Assembly: GCF_001931685.1 (NCBI RefSeq)
Contig: NZ_MOOY01000005.1
Location: 427,639 to 491,638 of the forward strand
Length of the DNA: 64,000 bases
From: Pararhizobium arenae
GTDB taxonomy: Bacteria; Pseudomonadota; Alphaproteobacteria; Rhizobiales; Rhizobiaceae
Reading direction: 5' to 3'
Shown here in pieces: positions 8,170 to 16,038 of this stretch. Within the stretch, counting starts at the first letter, position 1, and each line of letters begins with the position of its first letter. The position numbers were made by a program, and so were the translations under genes. The notes below the pieces were generated by a model. That model worked only from the letters and a program-made list of their open reading frames with translations, was not told the origin of the DNA and did not search any database.

Positions 8170-9090
8170 ATGCCGGCCTTCATACAAATAGCCTGGAAGG
8201 TCGTCTTTGATGCGCTCTGGCACTTCAGCGAGGATGACGGCTGGGCGATGGCAAGCCATGTGGCGCTGTCGTCGCTGCTGGCGGTTTTCCCCTTCCTGAT
8301 TTTCGGAACGGCACTCGGCAGTTTCCTGGGCGCGGATCGTTTTGCCGAGACAGCCGTGCACCTGATCTTCGATGCGTGGCCCGAATCCATCGCAAAGCCG
8401 GTGGCCGACGAAATCGTGCAGGTTCTGACCATCCCGCGCGGTGGTCTGCTGACGGTTTCGGTGCTCGCCGCCGCCTATTTCGCCTCCAACGGGGTGGAAG
8501 CGCTCAGGGTTTCCCTCAACCGCGCCTATAGGGTCTCCGAAAGCCGGGCCTGGTACAAGACCCGCCTTGCCAGCCTTGGCTTCGTGCTGGTCGGCGTCAT
8601 CGTGCTGGCCTTCGTCAGCCTGCTTCTCGTCGCCGTTCCCCTGCTGCTTGCCCATGCGGATCGCTGGGTGCCGTGGTTGACCGATCAGCTTGCCGCTGTC
8701 GACAATTGGGGTCTTGCGCTGGCGCTGGTTACCCTGACCGCAGGCCTGATCATCTCCCATCTCTGGCTGCCGGATGGCCGCCGCAAGATCATGGATGTCC
8801 TGCCCGGGGTCGTGCTGACCCTGATTGCCTGGTCGATCGGCGCCTATGCCTTCGCGTCCTATCTCTCGACATTTGCGAATTATGTCTCGACCTATGCCGG
8901 GCTCGCCTCGATCATGATCGTGCTGGTCTTTCTCTACATGATCGGCGCGATCTTCATCATCGGCGCGGAGATCAATGCGGCGATCATGAAATACAAGGTC
9001 AAGCGCATGGTCATCAGCCATTTTCGCGGTCAGCCTCGGGTCGAAGCGCCTGAAGAGCTAAAGGAGAAGCGCGCGGATATCGGCCGCTGA
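8170..9090 (+). CDS. YihY/BrkB family membrane protein
   Basis: A 306-residue inner-membrane protein with about six transmembrane helices. Family marks are DDGWAMASHVALSSLLAVFPFLI near the start, LAAAYFASNGVEALRVSLNRAY in the middle and the VLPGVVLTLIAWSIGAYAF to GLASIMIVLVFLYMIGAIFI block at the end. The family was once misnamed ribonuclease BN; its function is still unclear. The last 33 bp overlap the 3' end of the convergent gluQ gene, so both stop regions share coding sequence. Confidence 0.92.
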   Translation: MPAFIQIAWKVVFDALWHFSEDDGWAMASHVALSSLLAVFPFLIFGTALGSFLGADRFAETAVHLIFDAWPESIAKPVADEIVQVLTIPRGGLLTVSVLAAAYFASNGVEALRVSLNRAYRVSESRAWYKTRLASLGFVLVGVIVLAFVSLLLVAVPLLLAHADRWVPWLTDQLAAVDNWGLALALVTLTAGLIISHLWLPDGRRKIMDVLPGVVLTLIAWSIGAYAFASYLSTFANYVSTYAGLASIMIVLVFLYMIGAIFIIGAEINAAIMKYKVKRMVISHFRGQPRVEAPEELKEKRADIGR

Positions 9091-9945
9091 GCGCCCGGCC
9101 GCCCGATAGGCGGCAATGCCCGTTGATCCGTCGCTCTTGGAAAGCTTCTTGCCATCCTTGTCGAGCACCAGCCGGTGATGGTGGTAGACGGGTTCCGTCA
9201 GGCCGAGCAACTGCTGCAACAGCCGATGCACCGATGTCGCGTGAAACAGATCATGTCCACGCACCACATGGGTAATACCCTGCAGCGCGTCATCGACAGT
9301 CACGGCGAGATGGTAGCTGGAGGGTGCATCCGAGCGGGAAAGCACGATATCGCCCCATTCAGCCGGATCGGCCGCGATCTCGCCGGTTTCGCCATCCGGA
9401 CCCGCACCGGTTTCCCGCCACGAAAGCGGCCCCTCGATTTCCTTAAGCGCCCTTTCCATATCCAGTCGCCAGGCATGCTGCCGGCCTGTCGCGAGCATGT
9501 CGCGCCGTTTTCCGATATCCCACTCCCGCTCGTTGCCCGGATAGTGCGGTGCCCCGTCGGGATCGCGCGGCCAGATTTTTCCGTCGATCTCATAAGCTGT
9601 GACTGCCGCCTTGATCTCGCTGCGGCTCATGAAGGAGGGATAGGCGAGCCCCCGCGCGATCAGCCGCTCCAGCATCTCGCCGTACAGCGCAAAGTGCTCC
9701 GACTGTCGCCTCACGGGTTTTTCCCAGTTGAGCCCCAGCCAGTTGAGGTCCTCGTAGATCGCCGCCTCGAATTCCGGCCGGCAGCGCGTCGTGTCGATAT
9801 CCTCGATGCGCAGCAGAAAGCGTCCGTTACATTCTTTCGTCATATCGTGGTTGATGATGGCCGAAAGCGCGTGGCCGAGATGCAGCAGCCCGTTGGGGCT
9901 GGGCGCGAAGCGAAACACGGGCTGTTTTGACAAATCGGCGGGCAT
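9058..9945 (-). CDS. gluQ: Glutamyl-Q tRNA(Asp) synthetase
   Basis: A truncated glutamyl-tRNA synthetase paralogue that attaches glutamate to the queuosine base of tRNA(Asp). The 295-residue protein has the class I HIGH-type site APSPNGLLHLGHALSA and the KMSKS-type loop GKKLSKSDGS, with RIEDIDTTRC in the Rossmann fold. It lacks the anticodon-binding domain, as expected for GluQ-RS. I start it at 9945 (MPADLSKQPVFRFAPSPNG) because the 42-residue upstream extension contains a palindromic repeat and is not family-like. Its 3' end overlaps yihY by 33 bp. Confidence 0.93.
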   Translation of the reverse strand: MPADLSKQPVFRFAPSPNGLLHLGHALSAIINHDMTKECNGRFLLRIEDIDTTRCRPEFEAAIYEDLNWLGLNWEKPVRRQSEHFALYGEMLERLIARGLAYPSFMSRSEIKAAVTAYEIDGKIWPRDPDGAPHYPGNEREWDIGKRRDMLATGRQHAWRLDMERALKEIEGPLSWRETGAGPDGETGEIAADPAEWGDIVLSRSDAPSSYHLAVTVDDALQGITHVVRGHDLFHATSVHRLLQQLLGLTEPVYHHHRLVLDKDGKKLSKSDGSTGIAAYRAAGRSAADIRALLL

Positions 9946-9996
9946 GGTTTCTTCTCTTGCCACGGAGGATGCCGGCGGCCAAGCGGCAAGACCAAC

Positions 9997-10040
9997 GCAT
10001 GTCTCGCAAAAGTGTATAGCGGTTTTGCGAAAAGACATGC
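9997..10040. repeat. Short palindromic repeat between gluQ and the glycosylase gene
   Basis: Outer arms GCATGTC and GACATGC are perfect, and inside lie CGCAAAA and TTTTGCG. The order of elements (GTC, CAAAAGTG, CGGTTTT, CGAAAAGAC) matches the first hairpin of the elements at 11397 and 61515, so it appears to be a shorter, diverged member of the same family. It sits in the divergent promoter region. Confidence 0.7.
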
Positions 10041-10070
10041 GCTTCAGGCGCCGGGCAATGGATTGCAGCA

Positions 10071-10730
10071 ATGCGCATCATACGTACCCATGAGGATATT
10101 CTGGCGGGCCTTGAAGGTCTGGTAATGCTGGATGCGCGGCTTGAGCATGTCGTCGCGCGGGCAGGGCCGGTGCCGCTGCGTCGCAGCGAGCCGGGCTATG
10201 CCGGCCTTGCCAATATCATCGTGTCGCAGATGGTCTCGAAAGCCAGCGCTGCTGCGATCTGGCGGCGCATGGAAGAGCGGATGGAGAGGATCGATGCCGC
10301 CGCGATGCTGGCTGCGAGCGATGAGGATTGCCGCTATTTCGGTCTCTCGCGCGCCAAGGCTGAAGCGCTGCGTGCGGTGGCGCGCGCCGAGCTTTCCGGC
10401 GATATCGATCTTCAGGCGCTCTGCGAAGCCGAGGGCCATGTGGCGATTCGTGAATTGAGCGCGATCCGGGGTGTCGGCCGCTGGACGTCGGAAGTCTTTC
10501 TTCTGTTTTGCGCCGGCCATCCGGACGTGTTCCCGGTGGGCGATATCGCGCTTCAGAATGCTGTCGGCCACGCTCTCTCCCTGGAGGTCCGTCCGTCGGC
10601 GCGCGAGCTCGACAGCCTCACGACCGCGTGGTCGCCATGGCGCAGTATAGCGGCCCGGCTTTTCTGGGCGTATTATGCCCATGAGATGCACCGGGATGCC
10701 ATTCCGGTGGCGATCTCGGCAAAAAAGTGA
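10071..10730 (+). CDS. DNA-3-methyladenine glycosylase (AlkA-like)
   Basis: A base-excision repair glycosylase of the HhH-GPD superfamily, removing alkylated purines. The helix-hairpin-helix is LSAIRGVGRWTSEVFLL, followed by the Gly/Pro-rich loop and the catalytic aspartate at about residue 158 in VFPVGDIALQ. There is no C-terminal Fe-S cysteine cluster, which separates it from Nth/MutY. At 219 residues it is like the short bacterial AlkA group lacking the N-terminal domain. It is divergent from gluQ. Confidence 0.9.
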   Translation: MRIIRTHEDILAGLEGLVMLDARLEHVVARAGPVPLRRSEPGYAGLANIIVSQMVSKASAAAIWRRMEERMERIDAAAMLAASDEDCRYFGLSRAKAEALRAVARAELSGDIDLQALCEAEGHVAIRELSAIRGVGRWTSEVFLLFCAGHPDVFPVGDIALQNAVGHALSLEVRPSARELDSLTTAWSPWRSIAARLFWAYYAHEMHRDAIPVAISAKK

Positions 10731-10825
10731 ATCTGCACAGGCTTTTTGCTTTCGGCTTCACAATCCTGACGCAACGCGCCTAATATAGATTTTGCAGATG
10801 CCGAATCGATCAGGAGTACAGGTAC

Positions 10826-11383
10826 TTGACGATTGCAGTTTCTCCGCAGGGCCTACCGGCGCTCGTCTTGAACGCCGACTACAGACCATTGAGTTATTAT
10901 CCCTTGTCGCTCTGGTCCTGGCAGGACGCGATCAAGGCCGTTTTTCTTGACCGTGTGCATATCCTCGCCGAATACGACCATCAGGTTTCCTCGCCGAGCT
11001 TCGCCATGCGCTTGCCAAGCGTGGTGTGCCTGAAGAGCTACGTGCAGCCGTCGCGTCATCCGGCTTTCACGCGCTTCAACGTTTTCCTGCGCGACAAGTT
11101 CGAGTGCCAGTATTGCGGCTCGCCGGATGATTTGACCTTCGATCACGTCATCCCCCGCTGCTGCGGCGGACAGACGACGTGGGAAAATGTCGTTGCGGCC
11201 TGCTCGCCCTGCAATCTGCGCAAGGGCGGCAAGATGCCCCGCAAGGCCGGCATGTTCCCGCACCAGAAGCCGTATCACCCGACGGTACAGGACCTGCACA
11301 ACAACGGCCGGCTGTTCCCGCCCAACCATCTGCACGAAAGCTGGATGGACTATCTCTACTGGGATGTGGAACTGCAGCCTTAG
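10826..11383 (+). CDS. HNH endonuclease family protein
   Basis: A 185-residue protein starting at a TTG with a good AGGAG site 8 bp upstream. It carries a zinc-finger-type HNH nuclease core: CQYC (about residues 91-94), then DHVIPRCCGGQTTWENVVAAC and CSPCNLRKGG. The N-terminal 80 residues (LVLNADYRPLSYYPLSLWSW) are typical of the conserved alphaproteobacterial HNH group, whose physiological target is not known. It is convergent with the DUF1178 gene and followed by a repeat element. Confidence 0.9.
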   Translation: MTIAVSPQGLPALVLNADYRPLSYYPLSLWSWQDAIKAVFLDRVHILAEYDHQVSSPSFAMRLPSVVCLKSYVQPSRHPAFTRFNVFLRDKFECQYCGSPDDLTFDHVIPRCCGGQTTWENVVAACSPCNLRKGGKMPRKAGMFPHQKPYHPTVQDLHNNGRLFPPNHLHESWMDYLYWDVELQP

Positions 11384-11396
11384 GATGGTTGCTTAA

Positions 11397-11496
11397 GTTT
11401 GTCAGGGAAAAGTGGGAACCGGTTTTCCCGAAAAGACAAACGAAATCAAAGAAATCTAGACTCTGTCAGGTTCAATCTGAACCTGACAGAGTCTAG
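11397..11496. repeat. Double-hairpin intergenic repeat, copy 1
   Basis: Two adjoining palindromes. The first runs 11397-11441 with arms GTTTGTC and GACAAAC and inner arms GGGAAAA/TTTTCCC. The second, 11456-11496, is a perfect 19-bp inverted repeat (arm CTAGACTCTGTCAGGTTCA) with a 3-base ATC loop. The last bases include the TAG stop of the DUF1178 gene. It can act as a bidirectional terminator between the convergent HNH and DUF1178 genes. A second copy lies at 61515-61613. Confidence 0.85.
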
Positions 11497-11921
11497 TTGA
11501 TATCATCCGGCAGCACGGGCAGGGGAGCGATCTCGATGCCCTCTTCGAGCAATGCCTCGACCTCCGTCAGCGTTGCCTGACCGATCAACCCGCGCTGCTC
11601 GGCTTCGCCATAGTGAATCTTCCGGGCTTCCTCGGGAAACTTTTCGCCTACATCCTCGGAATTTTCGCGGATGGTTTTCACCATTTCGCGGATCTTGGAA
11701 GCCACCTCGCGGTGAACCTCGTTGACCATCAGGCTGCGGGTTTCTTCCTTTTTGCGGGCGGTCGCCACCGAAGGCGCCATCAGCTGCTTGGAGATGGAAG
11801 CGGAGTTGCAGGACGGACAGGTGACAAGCCCGCGCGCCTGCTGGCCGTCGAAATCGGCAGAGGAGGAGAACCAGCCCTCGAAGGGGTGGCCGTTGTCGCA
11901 AACGAGGGCGTATTTGATCAC
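11493..11921 (-). CDS. DUF1178 family protein
   Basis: A 142-residue protein beginning MIKYALVCDNGHPFEGWFSS, with Cys8, Cys35 and Cys38 forming a small zinc-ribbon-like cluster, then a basic linker and an acidic C-terminal tail that ends APLPVLPDDIN. DUF1178 is widespread in alphaproteobacteria and of unknown function. Its ATG overlaps the nitrilase stop by 4 bp, so it is last in the comF-grxC-nitrilase-DUF1178 operon. Its stop codon lies inside the repeat at 11397-11496. Confidence 0.92.
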   Translation of the reverse strand: MIKYALVCDNGHPFEGWFSSSADFDGQQARGLVTCPSCNSASISKQLMAPSVATARKKEETRSLMVNEVHREVASKIREMVKTIRENSEDVGEKFPEEARKIHYGEAEQRGLIGQATLTEVEALLEEGIEIAPLPVLPDDIN

Positions 11922-12778
11922 GCCGCGAAATCTCCTGCGGCTGGTGCGATACCGGCAAGCGTGAAGGCCCGGCCATTCCTGAGATTGGGGATTTTCGCGC
12001 GGGTGGCGGCAACCTGAGCCGGATCGATTTCAGCCAGCACGATCGCCTCGCCCTCGCCACCGGCTTGCCCGAGCACCTTGCCCCAGGGATCGATGATCAT
12101 CGAATGGCCATAGGTCGTGCGCCCGTCTTCGTGAAGCCCGCCCTGCGCGCCGGCGATCACGAACATGCCGTTTTCGATGGCGCGGGCACGCAGAAGGATT
12201 TCCCAATGCGCCTTGCCGGTCTGTTTGGTGAAGGCCGCTGGCACCGACATGATCTCCGCGCCTGCCATAGCCTGCCTTCGAAAGAGATCGGGGAAACGCA
12301 CGTCGTAGCAGATGGCAAAGCCGAGCTTGCCGAAGGGCAGATCGGCCATCCTGGCGGTATCGCCCGGCGAATAGGCCGAGCTTTCGCGAAAACTCTCGCC
12401 ATTGTCGAGATCGACATCGAACATATGGATCTTGTCGTAATGGCAGATTTTCGTGCCGTCCGGGCCGAACAGGAAGCCGCGATTGGCGATCTTGCCGTCG
12501 CCAAGGCCGATCGCGGTCGAGCCGACATGGAGATGGATGCCAAGGCTTGCGGCCAGCGCCGAGGCGCGACGCACGATGAGGTCGTCCTCTTCGCCCTTCA
12601 GCATGGCGCGAAGGGCGGTTCGGTCGCGCTGCATGGCGCCGGTCATTTCCGGGGTCTGGATATAGGTCGCGCCAAGGCCCGCCGCCTCGCGCACGAGGCG
12701 GTCCATCGCATCGGCATTGGCGGCGGTGTCGACGCCCGAGCACATCTGGATGGCGGCAGCCTTGAAGACCATTTTCAT
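11918..12778 (-). CDS. Nitrilase-family carbon-nitrogen hydrolase (Nit-like amidase)
   Basis: A 286-residue CN hydrolase with the catalytic triad visible: Glu44 in TPEMTG, Lys116 in CHYDKIHMF and Cys157 in GFAICYDVRFP. The layout is that of Nit1/Nit2 amidases, which remove the amide from deaminated glutathione or alpha-ketoglutaramate; a metabolite-repair role is inferred. It is 7 bp upstream of the glutaredoxin operon partner, consistent with a link to glutathione chemistry. Confidence 0.9.
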   Translation of the reverse strand: MKMVFKAAAIQMCSGVDTAANADAMDRLVREAAGLGATYIQTPEMTGAMQRDRTALRAMLKGEEDDLIVRRASALAASLGIHLHVGSTAIGLGDGKIANRGFLFGPDGTKICHYDKIHMFDVDLDNGESFRESSAYSPGDTARMADLPFGKLGFAICYDVRFPDLFRRQAMAGAEIMSVPAAFTKQTGKAHWEILLRARAIENGMFVIAGAQGGLHEDGRTTYGHSMIIDPWGKVLGQAGGEGEAIVLAEIDPAQVAATRAKIPNLRNGRAFTLAGIAPAAGDFAA

Positions 12779-12784
12779 GCGTCC

Positions 12785-13042
12785 TTATGCGGCGAGCAGC
12801 GCGTCGAGCTTGCCGGCGCGCTCCAGCGCGTGCAGGTCGTCGCAGCCGCCGACATGGGTGTTGTTGATGAAGATCTGCGGGAAGGTTGTGCCGCCATTGG
12901 AGCGCTCGATCATCTGCTGGCGGATGTCCGGGGCATAGGTTGCGTCATGCTCCTCGTATTTCACGCCCTTGGTTTCCAGGAGCTTCTTGGCGGCGGAGCA
13001 ATAGCCGCAGAACTGACGTGTGTAGATGACAACCGATGCCAT
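12785..13042 (-). CDS. grxC: Glutaredoxin 3
   Basis: An 85-residue monothiol/dithiol glutaredoxin that uses glutathione to reduce disulfides. The redox site is CGYC (Cys12, Cys15), a variant of CPYC, with TTFPQIFINNTHVGGCDDL carrying the cis-proline and the GG glutathione-binding motif. It is second in an operon with comF before it and the nitrilase and DUF1178 genes after it. Confidence 0.95.
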   Translation of the reverse strand: MASVVIYTRQFCGYCSAAKKLLETKGVKYEEHDATYAPDIRQQMIERSNGGTTFPQIFINNTHVGGCDDLHALERAGKLDALLAA

Positions 13043-13087
13043 GGGTCAAACCTATCCTGACGCCGGCCCTTTGCCGGCTTTCCTCAG

Positions 13088-13882
13088 TCATATAAGACCG
13101 CTCACGGCTCTTGCAAAGGTCAAAACCGTGACGTCGGCGGCACCTGCCCGCTTCAGGGCCCGTGTCGCGGCGCTCACCGTCGCCCCGGTGGTATAGACAT
13201 CGTCGACAAGAACAATCCGCCGCCCGAAGACGGCAGGCCGCTGGGTTTCGGGCACGGAAAATGCCCCCTGCACATTGTCCCGGCGGGCGGCTTTTCCGAG
13301 CCCCACCTGCTGGCGGGTGCGCCGCGTGCGAAGAAGAGCGGTTGCGAGGAAGGGCTTGCCCGAGATGCCGGCGATGGCGCGGGCAAGCTCCGCCGACTGG
13401 TTGTAACGCCGACCCCAAAGGCGAAACGCATGCAGCGGCACGGCAACGATGGCTTCGGCGCGGGCCACCTCGCCGTCACTTGCGCGGATCATCCATTCGG
13501 CCATCATCTGGGCAAGATCCGTGCGATCGCGGTATTTGAGGTCGTGGACGAGATCGCGGGCGATGCCGTCGTGGATGGCGACCGAGCGCAGGCGATCGAA
13601 GACCGGTGGATCCGCGATGGCGTCGGCTGAGAGGATGCCCCGGCCGAGATCGTGGCTGAAGGGAATGCCGAGCACTTCGCAATAGGGGCGCTCGATGAGC
13701 TTGAGGCCGCACCAGCAGGCGGCGCAGACCCCGCCATGGCGCGAGACGATGACGCCGCAGCCGGCGCAGACCGGGGGGTAGACGAAGTCCACCGCGGCGG
13801 AGCCAAGCCGTCGCAGGCTGCCGGCCCAGCCGGATGCCCGGCTGCGCAGCGACCCTGGAATTTCCCCGCTCTCCCCGTCCAT
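13088..13882 (-). CDS. comF: ComF family phosphoribosyltransferase-like protein
   Basis: A 264-residue ComF/GntX-type protein. The N-terminal part has the zinc-binding pattern CAGCGVIVSRHGGVCAACW, and the C-terminal PRTase domain has the PRPP loop IVLVDDVYTTGATVSAATRAL. ComF takes part in DNA uptake in some bacteria; in Rhizobiales the role is uncertain. It leads the operon comF-grxC-nitrilase-DUF1178 and is divergent from a methyltransferase gene 59 bp away. Confidence 0.9.
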   Translation of the reverse strand: MDGESGEIPGSLRSRASGWAGSLRRLGSAAVDFVYPPVCAGCGVIVSRHGGVCAACWCGLKLIERPYCEVLGIPFSHDLGRGILSADAIADPPVFDRLRSVAIHDGIARDLVHDLKYRDRTDLAQMMAEWMIRASDGEVARAEAIVAVPLHAFRLWGRRYNQSAELARAIAGISGKPFLATALLRTRRTRQQVGLGKAARRDNVQGAFSVPETQRPAVFGRRIVLVDDVYTTGATVSAATRALKRAGAADVTVLTFARAVSGLI

Positions 13883-13941
13883 GCGGTTGACATTACGGTC
13901 GCACGGGTCTTTTTGCGAGCCTCAATCTGGAGTTCGATGCC

Positions 13942-14832
13942 GTGGATACCGTTTTCGATCAGGACCTCATCGCCGTCAGGCGCAAGCGGGCGCTGAAGAA
14001 TGCCGACGACAAGGCAGGCTTCCTGCTCGATATCGCGGCAAGGGAGCTTGCCGAGCGCCTCGATGTCGTCGAGCGCACGTTCGAGACGGCCGTCGAACTG
14101 CATGGCTATACGGGAGCGGCTGGCCGCGAACTTCTGGCGACGGGCAAGGTTGCGGCGCTGAAGAGAGTGGAAACCGATCCGGCGTTTGCCGGGGACGCCA
14201 CGGATTTCAGCGTTTCATCGCTCGAGCATGTGCCGCTTGAACCGGAAAGCGTCAACCTCGTTGTCTCTCCGCTGTCGCTACACCTCACTAACGATACGCC
14301 CGGCGTCTTCATCCAGATCCGGCGGGCGCTGAAACCGGACGGACTTTTCCTCGCGGCCATCCCCGGCAGCGGCACCCTGCAGGAACTGCGCGAGGTCCTC
14401 TTGGCTGCGGAAGCGGAAATGACTGGGGGCGCGAGCCCCAGGGTCATTCCATTTGCAGACGTGCGGGATATGGGCGGTCTGTTGCAGCGCGCCGGCTTCA
14501 CCCTGCCGGTCGCCGATACCGAAAGCTACACCGTTCGCTACAGCTCGCTCTTTTCGCTGTTGAAGGATCTGCGGGCCATGGGCATGACCAATCCGCTGGC
14601 CGCGCGCAGCCGCAAGCCGCTGTCGAAGGCGTTTTTCCTGCGGGCTGCCGAAATCTATGCGGAGCGTTTTTCCGATCCCGACGGGCGCATCCGCGCCACG
14701 TTCTCGATTATCTACATCTCGGGCTGGGCCCCGCATGAAAGCCAGCAGAAGCCGCTCAGGCCGGGATCGGCGCGCACCCGGCTGGCGGATGCGCTGGGTG
14801 TCAGGGAAGGCAAGCTGAAGGGCGAGCCGTAA
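13942..14832 (+). CDS. SAM-dependent methyltransferase-like (BioC/NDUFAF5 group)
   Basis: A 296-residue protein starting at a GTG (MDTVFDQDLIAVRRKRAL). The layout matches the BioC/NDUFAF5 subfamily: the RRAL start, DFSVSSLEHVPLEPESVNLVVSPLSLHLTND (motifs II/III), FIQIRRALKPDGLFLAAI, and the C-terminal RATFSIIYISGWAPHESQQ. NDUFAF5 relatives act in assembly of respiratory complex I. The usual glycine-rich SAM loop is only partly kept (ELHGYTGAAG), so catalytic activity is uncertain. The nearby comF is divergent. Confidence 0.8.
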   Translation: MDTVFDQDLIAVRRKRALKNADDKAGFLLDIAARELAERLDVVERTFETAVELHGYTGAAGRELLATGKVAALKRVETDPAFAGDATDFSVSSLEHVPLEPESVNLVVSPLSLHLTNDTPGVFIQIRRALKPDGLFLAAIPGSGTLQELREVLLAAEAEMTGGASPRVIPFADVRDMGGLLQRAGFTLPVADTESYTVRYSSLFSLLKDLRAMGMTNPLAARSRKPLSKAFFLRAAEIYAERFSDPDGRIRATFSIIYISGWAPHESQQKPLRPGSARTRLADALGVREGKLKGEP

Positions 14833-14852
14833 GCCGGCCTCCGCCCTCTTTA

Positions 14853-15026
14853 TCAGTTCGGCGCGTCCGCCATGGCTTGCACGATCTCGTCGAAGACGGC
14901 CGTCAGGGAGTCCGCGAAAGCGCCGAAGCCGGCAATCAGCGATACGGCGATCAGGGCTGCGATCAGCCCGTATTCGATCGCGGTTGCCCCGGTCTTGTCC
15001 TGCATGAAGCGGGTGAAGGTCCGCAT
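14853..15026 (-). CDS. Flp/Fap type IVb pilin
   Basis: A 57-residue prepilin when started at 15026 (MRTFTRFMQDKTGATAIEYGLI). It has a short basic leader, the prepilin peptidase site G|ATAIEYG, and a hydrophobic helix AALIAVSLIAGFGAFADSL, as in Flp pilins of tad loci. No cpa/tad assembly genes are in the window, so it would have to use machinery encoded elsewhere. A longer frame to 15068 adds 14 residues without typical leader features. It is convergent with the methyltransferase gene. Confidence 0.88.
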   Translation of the reverse strand: MRTFTRFMQDKTGATAIEYGLIAALIAVSLIAGFGAFADSLTAVFDEIVQAMADAPN

Positions 15027-15121
15027 GGGTCTCGATGCCTCTTCGTCATGCCGGGCCAAAACGCCCAAGCTTCATGGGATCATGCCGTTGCGAACCAGGC
15101 CGGCGCTGCGCCAGCCAGGCT

Positions 15122-15442
15122 TCAGCAACCGCTCTTTCCGCCGTTCTCATCGATGATGCAGACGGCGCCCGGCATTTCCTGCAGCACGCTGCGGCGCACG
15201 GTGTAACGCTTGCTGCCGCTGCTGGTGGGAATGGAGCCGGTGGAAATATTGTCGTAGTCGAGCGGCGCGTTGGCCAGCACCTTGCCGGTCGTCTTCGACG
15301 ACAGCATCGGCGTCAGGATCAGCGTCAGGGCGATGACCGCCGTGCCGAACAGCAGCGACAGATTGAGGACGCCGGTGCGCCGGGACTGGCCGGTCGCCAG
15401 ATCCTTGTCCTGCACGGTTCTCCAGAATTCATCGTCAGCCAT
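15122..15442 (-). CDS. Hypothetical membrane protein
   Basis: A 106-residue protein starting MADDEFWRTVQDKDLATGQ, with one transmembrane helix at about residues 26-44 (LSLLFGTAVIALTLILTPM) and a periplasmic tail that ends CIIDENGGKSGC, giving two cysteines near the C-terminus. I do not recognise it. It lies upstream of the Flp pilin on the same strand, 95 bp apart, so a link to pilus or surface biology is possible but not shown. Confidence 0.7.
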   Translation of the reverse strand: MADDEFWRTVQDKDLATGQSRRTGVLNLSLLFGTAVIALTLILTPMLSSKTTGKVLANAPLDYDNISTGSIPTSSGSKRYTVRRSVLQEMPGAVCIIDENGGKSGC

Positions 15443-15623
15443 TGCCTGCCTCTTAGAAGTATTCGCGATCCGTCAGGGATCGCAGCACCGGCTTGTCCCG
15501 GCACACAATCGGCCGCGATGACGGGAATCACCGCGCCATCACACTGCACCGACATTTACTCAGGCTGGATTTTGCCCCGGGGTGATAAACGTTCGATTAA
15601 CGAAGCGATAATTTCCGGAAAAA

Positions 15624-16037
15624 TTAGAGAAGATCCATCAGGTAGGGGATCAGCGGCTCGTCGGCCGGCGGCATCGGATAGTCGCGCAAGGCCTGCGGGC
15701 GTACCCACTTCACCGCCTGTCCTTCCCGCCCGTGGGCAACGCCCTCATAGCGCCGGCAGACATAAAGCGGCATCAGCAGGTGGAAACTCTCATAGGAGTG
15801 GCTGGCAAAGGTCAGCGGCGCGAGACACGCGACCTTGGTCTTTATGCCGAGTTCCTCATCCAGTTCGCGGATCAAGGTTTCCTCCGGCGTCTCGCCGGCC
15901 TCCACCTTGCCGCCCGGAAACTCCCACAGCCCTGCGAGCGATTTCCCCTCGGGGCGCCGCGCAAGGAGAATACGACCGTCGCTGTCGACAAGCGCGCAGG
16001 CGGCAACGAGCAGGATTTTCTGACCGGCGGAACTCAT
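15624..16037 (-). CDS. mutT: 8-oxo-dGTP diphosphatase (MutT/Nudix)
   Basis: A 137-residue Nudix hydrolase that removes oxidised dGTP. The Nudix box is read as GGKVEAGETPEETLIRELDEELGI (residues about 38-61), with the WEFPGGK substrate part. The ATG at 16037 lies one base after the stop of the upstream GNAT gene, so the two are coupled; longer upstream extension belongs to that gene in another frame. It is last in the parvulin-argJ-GNAT-mutT order. Confidence 0.93.
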   Translation of the reverse strand: MSSAGQKILLVAACALVDSDGRILLARRPEGKSLAGLWEFPGGKVEAGETPEETLIRELDEELGIKTKVACLAPLTFASHSYESFHLLMPLYVCRRYEGVAHGREGQAVKWVRPQALRDYPMPPADEPLIPYLMDLL

Positions 16038-16038
16038 C

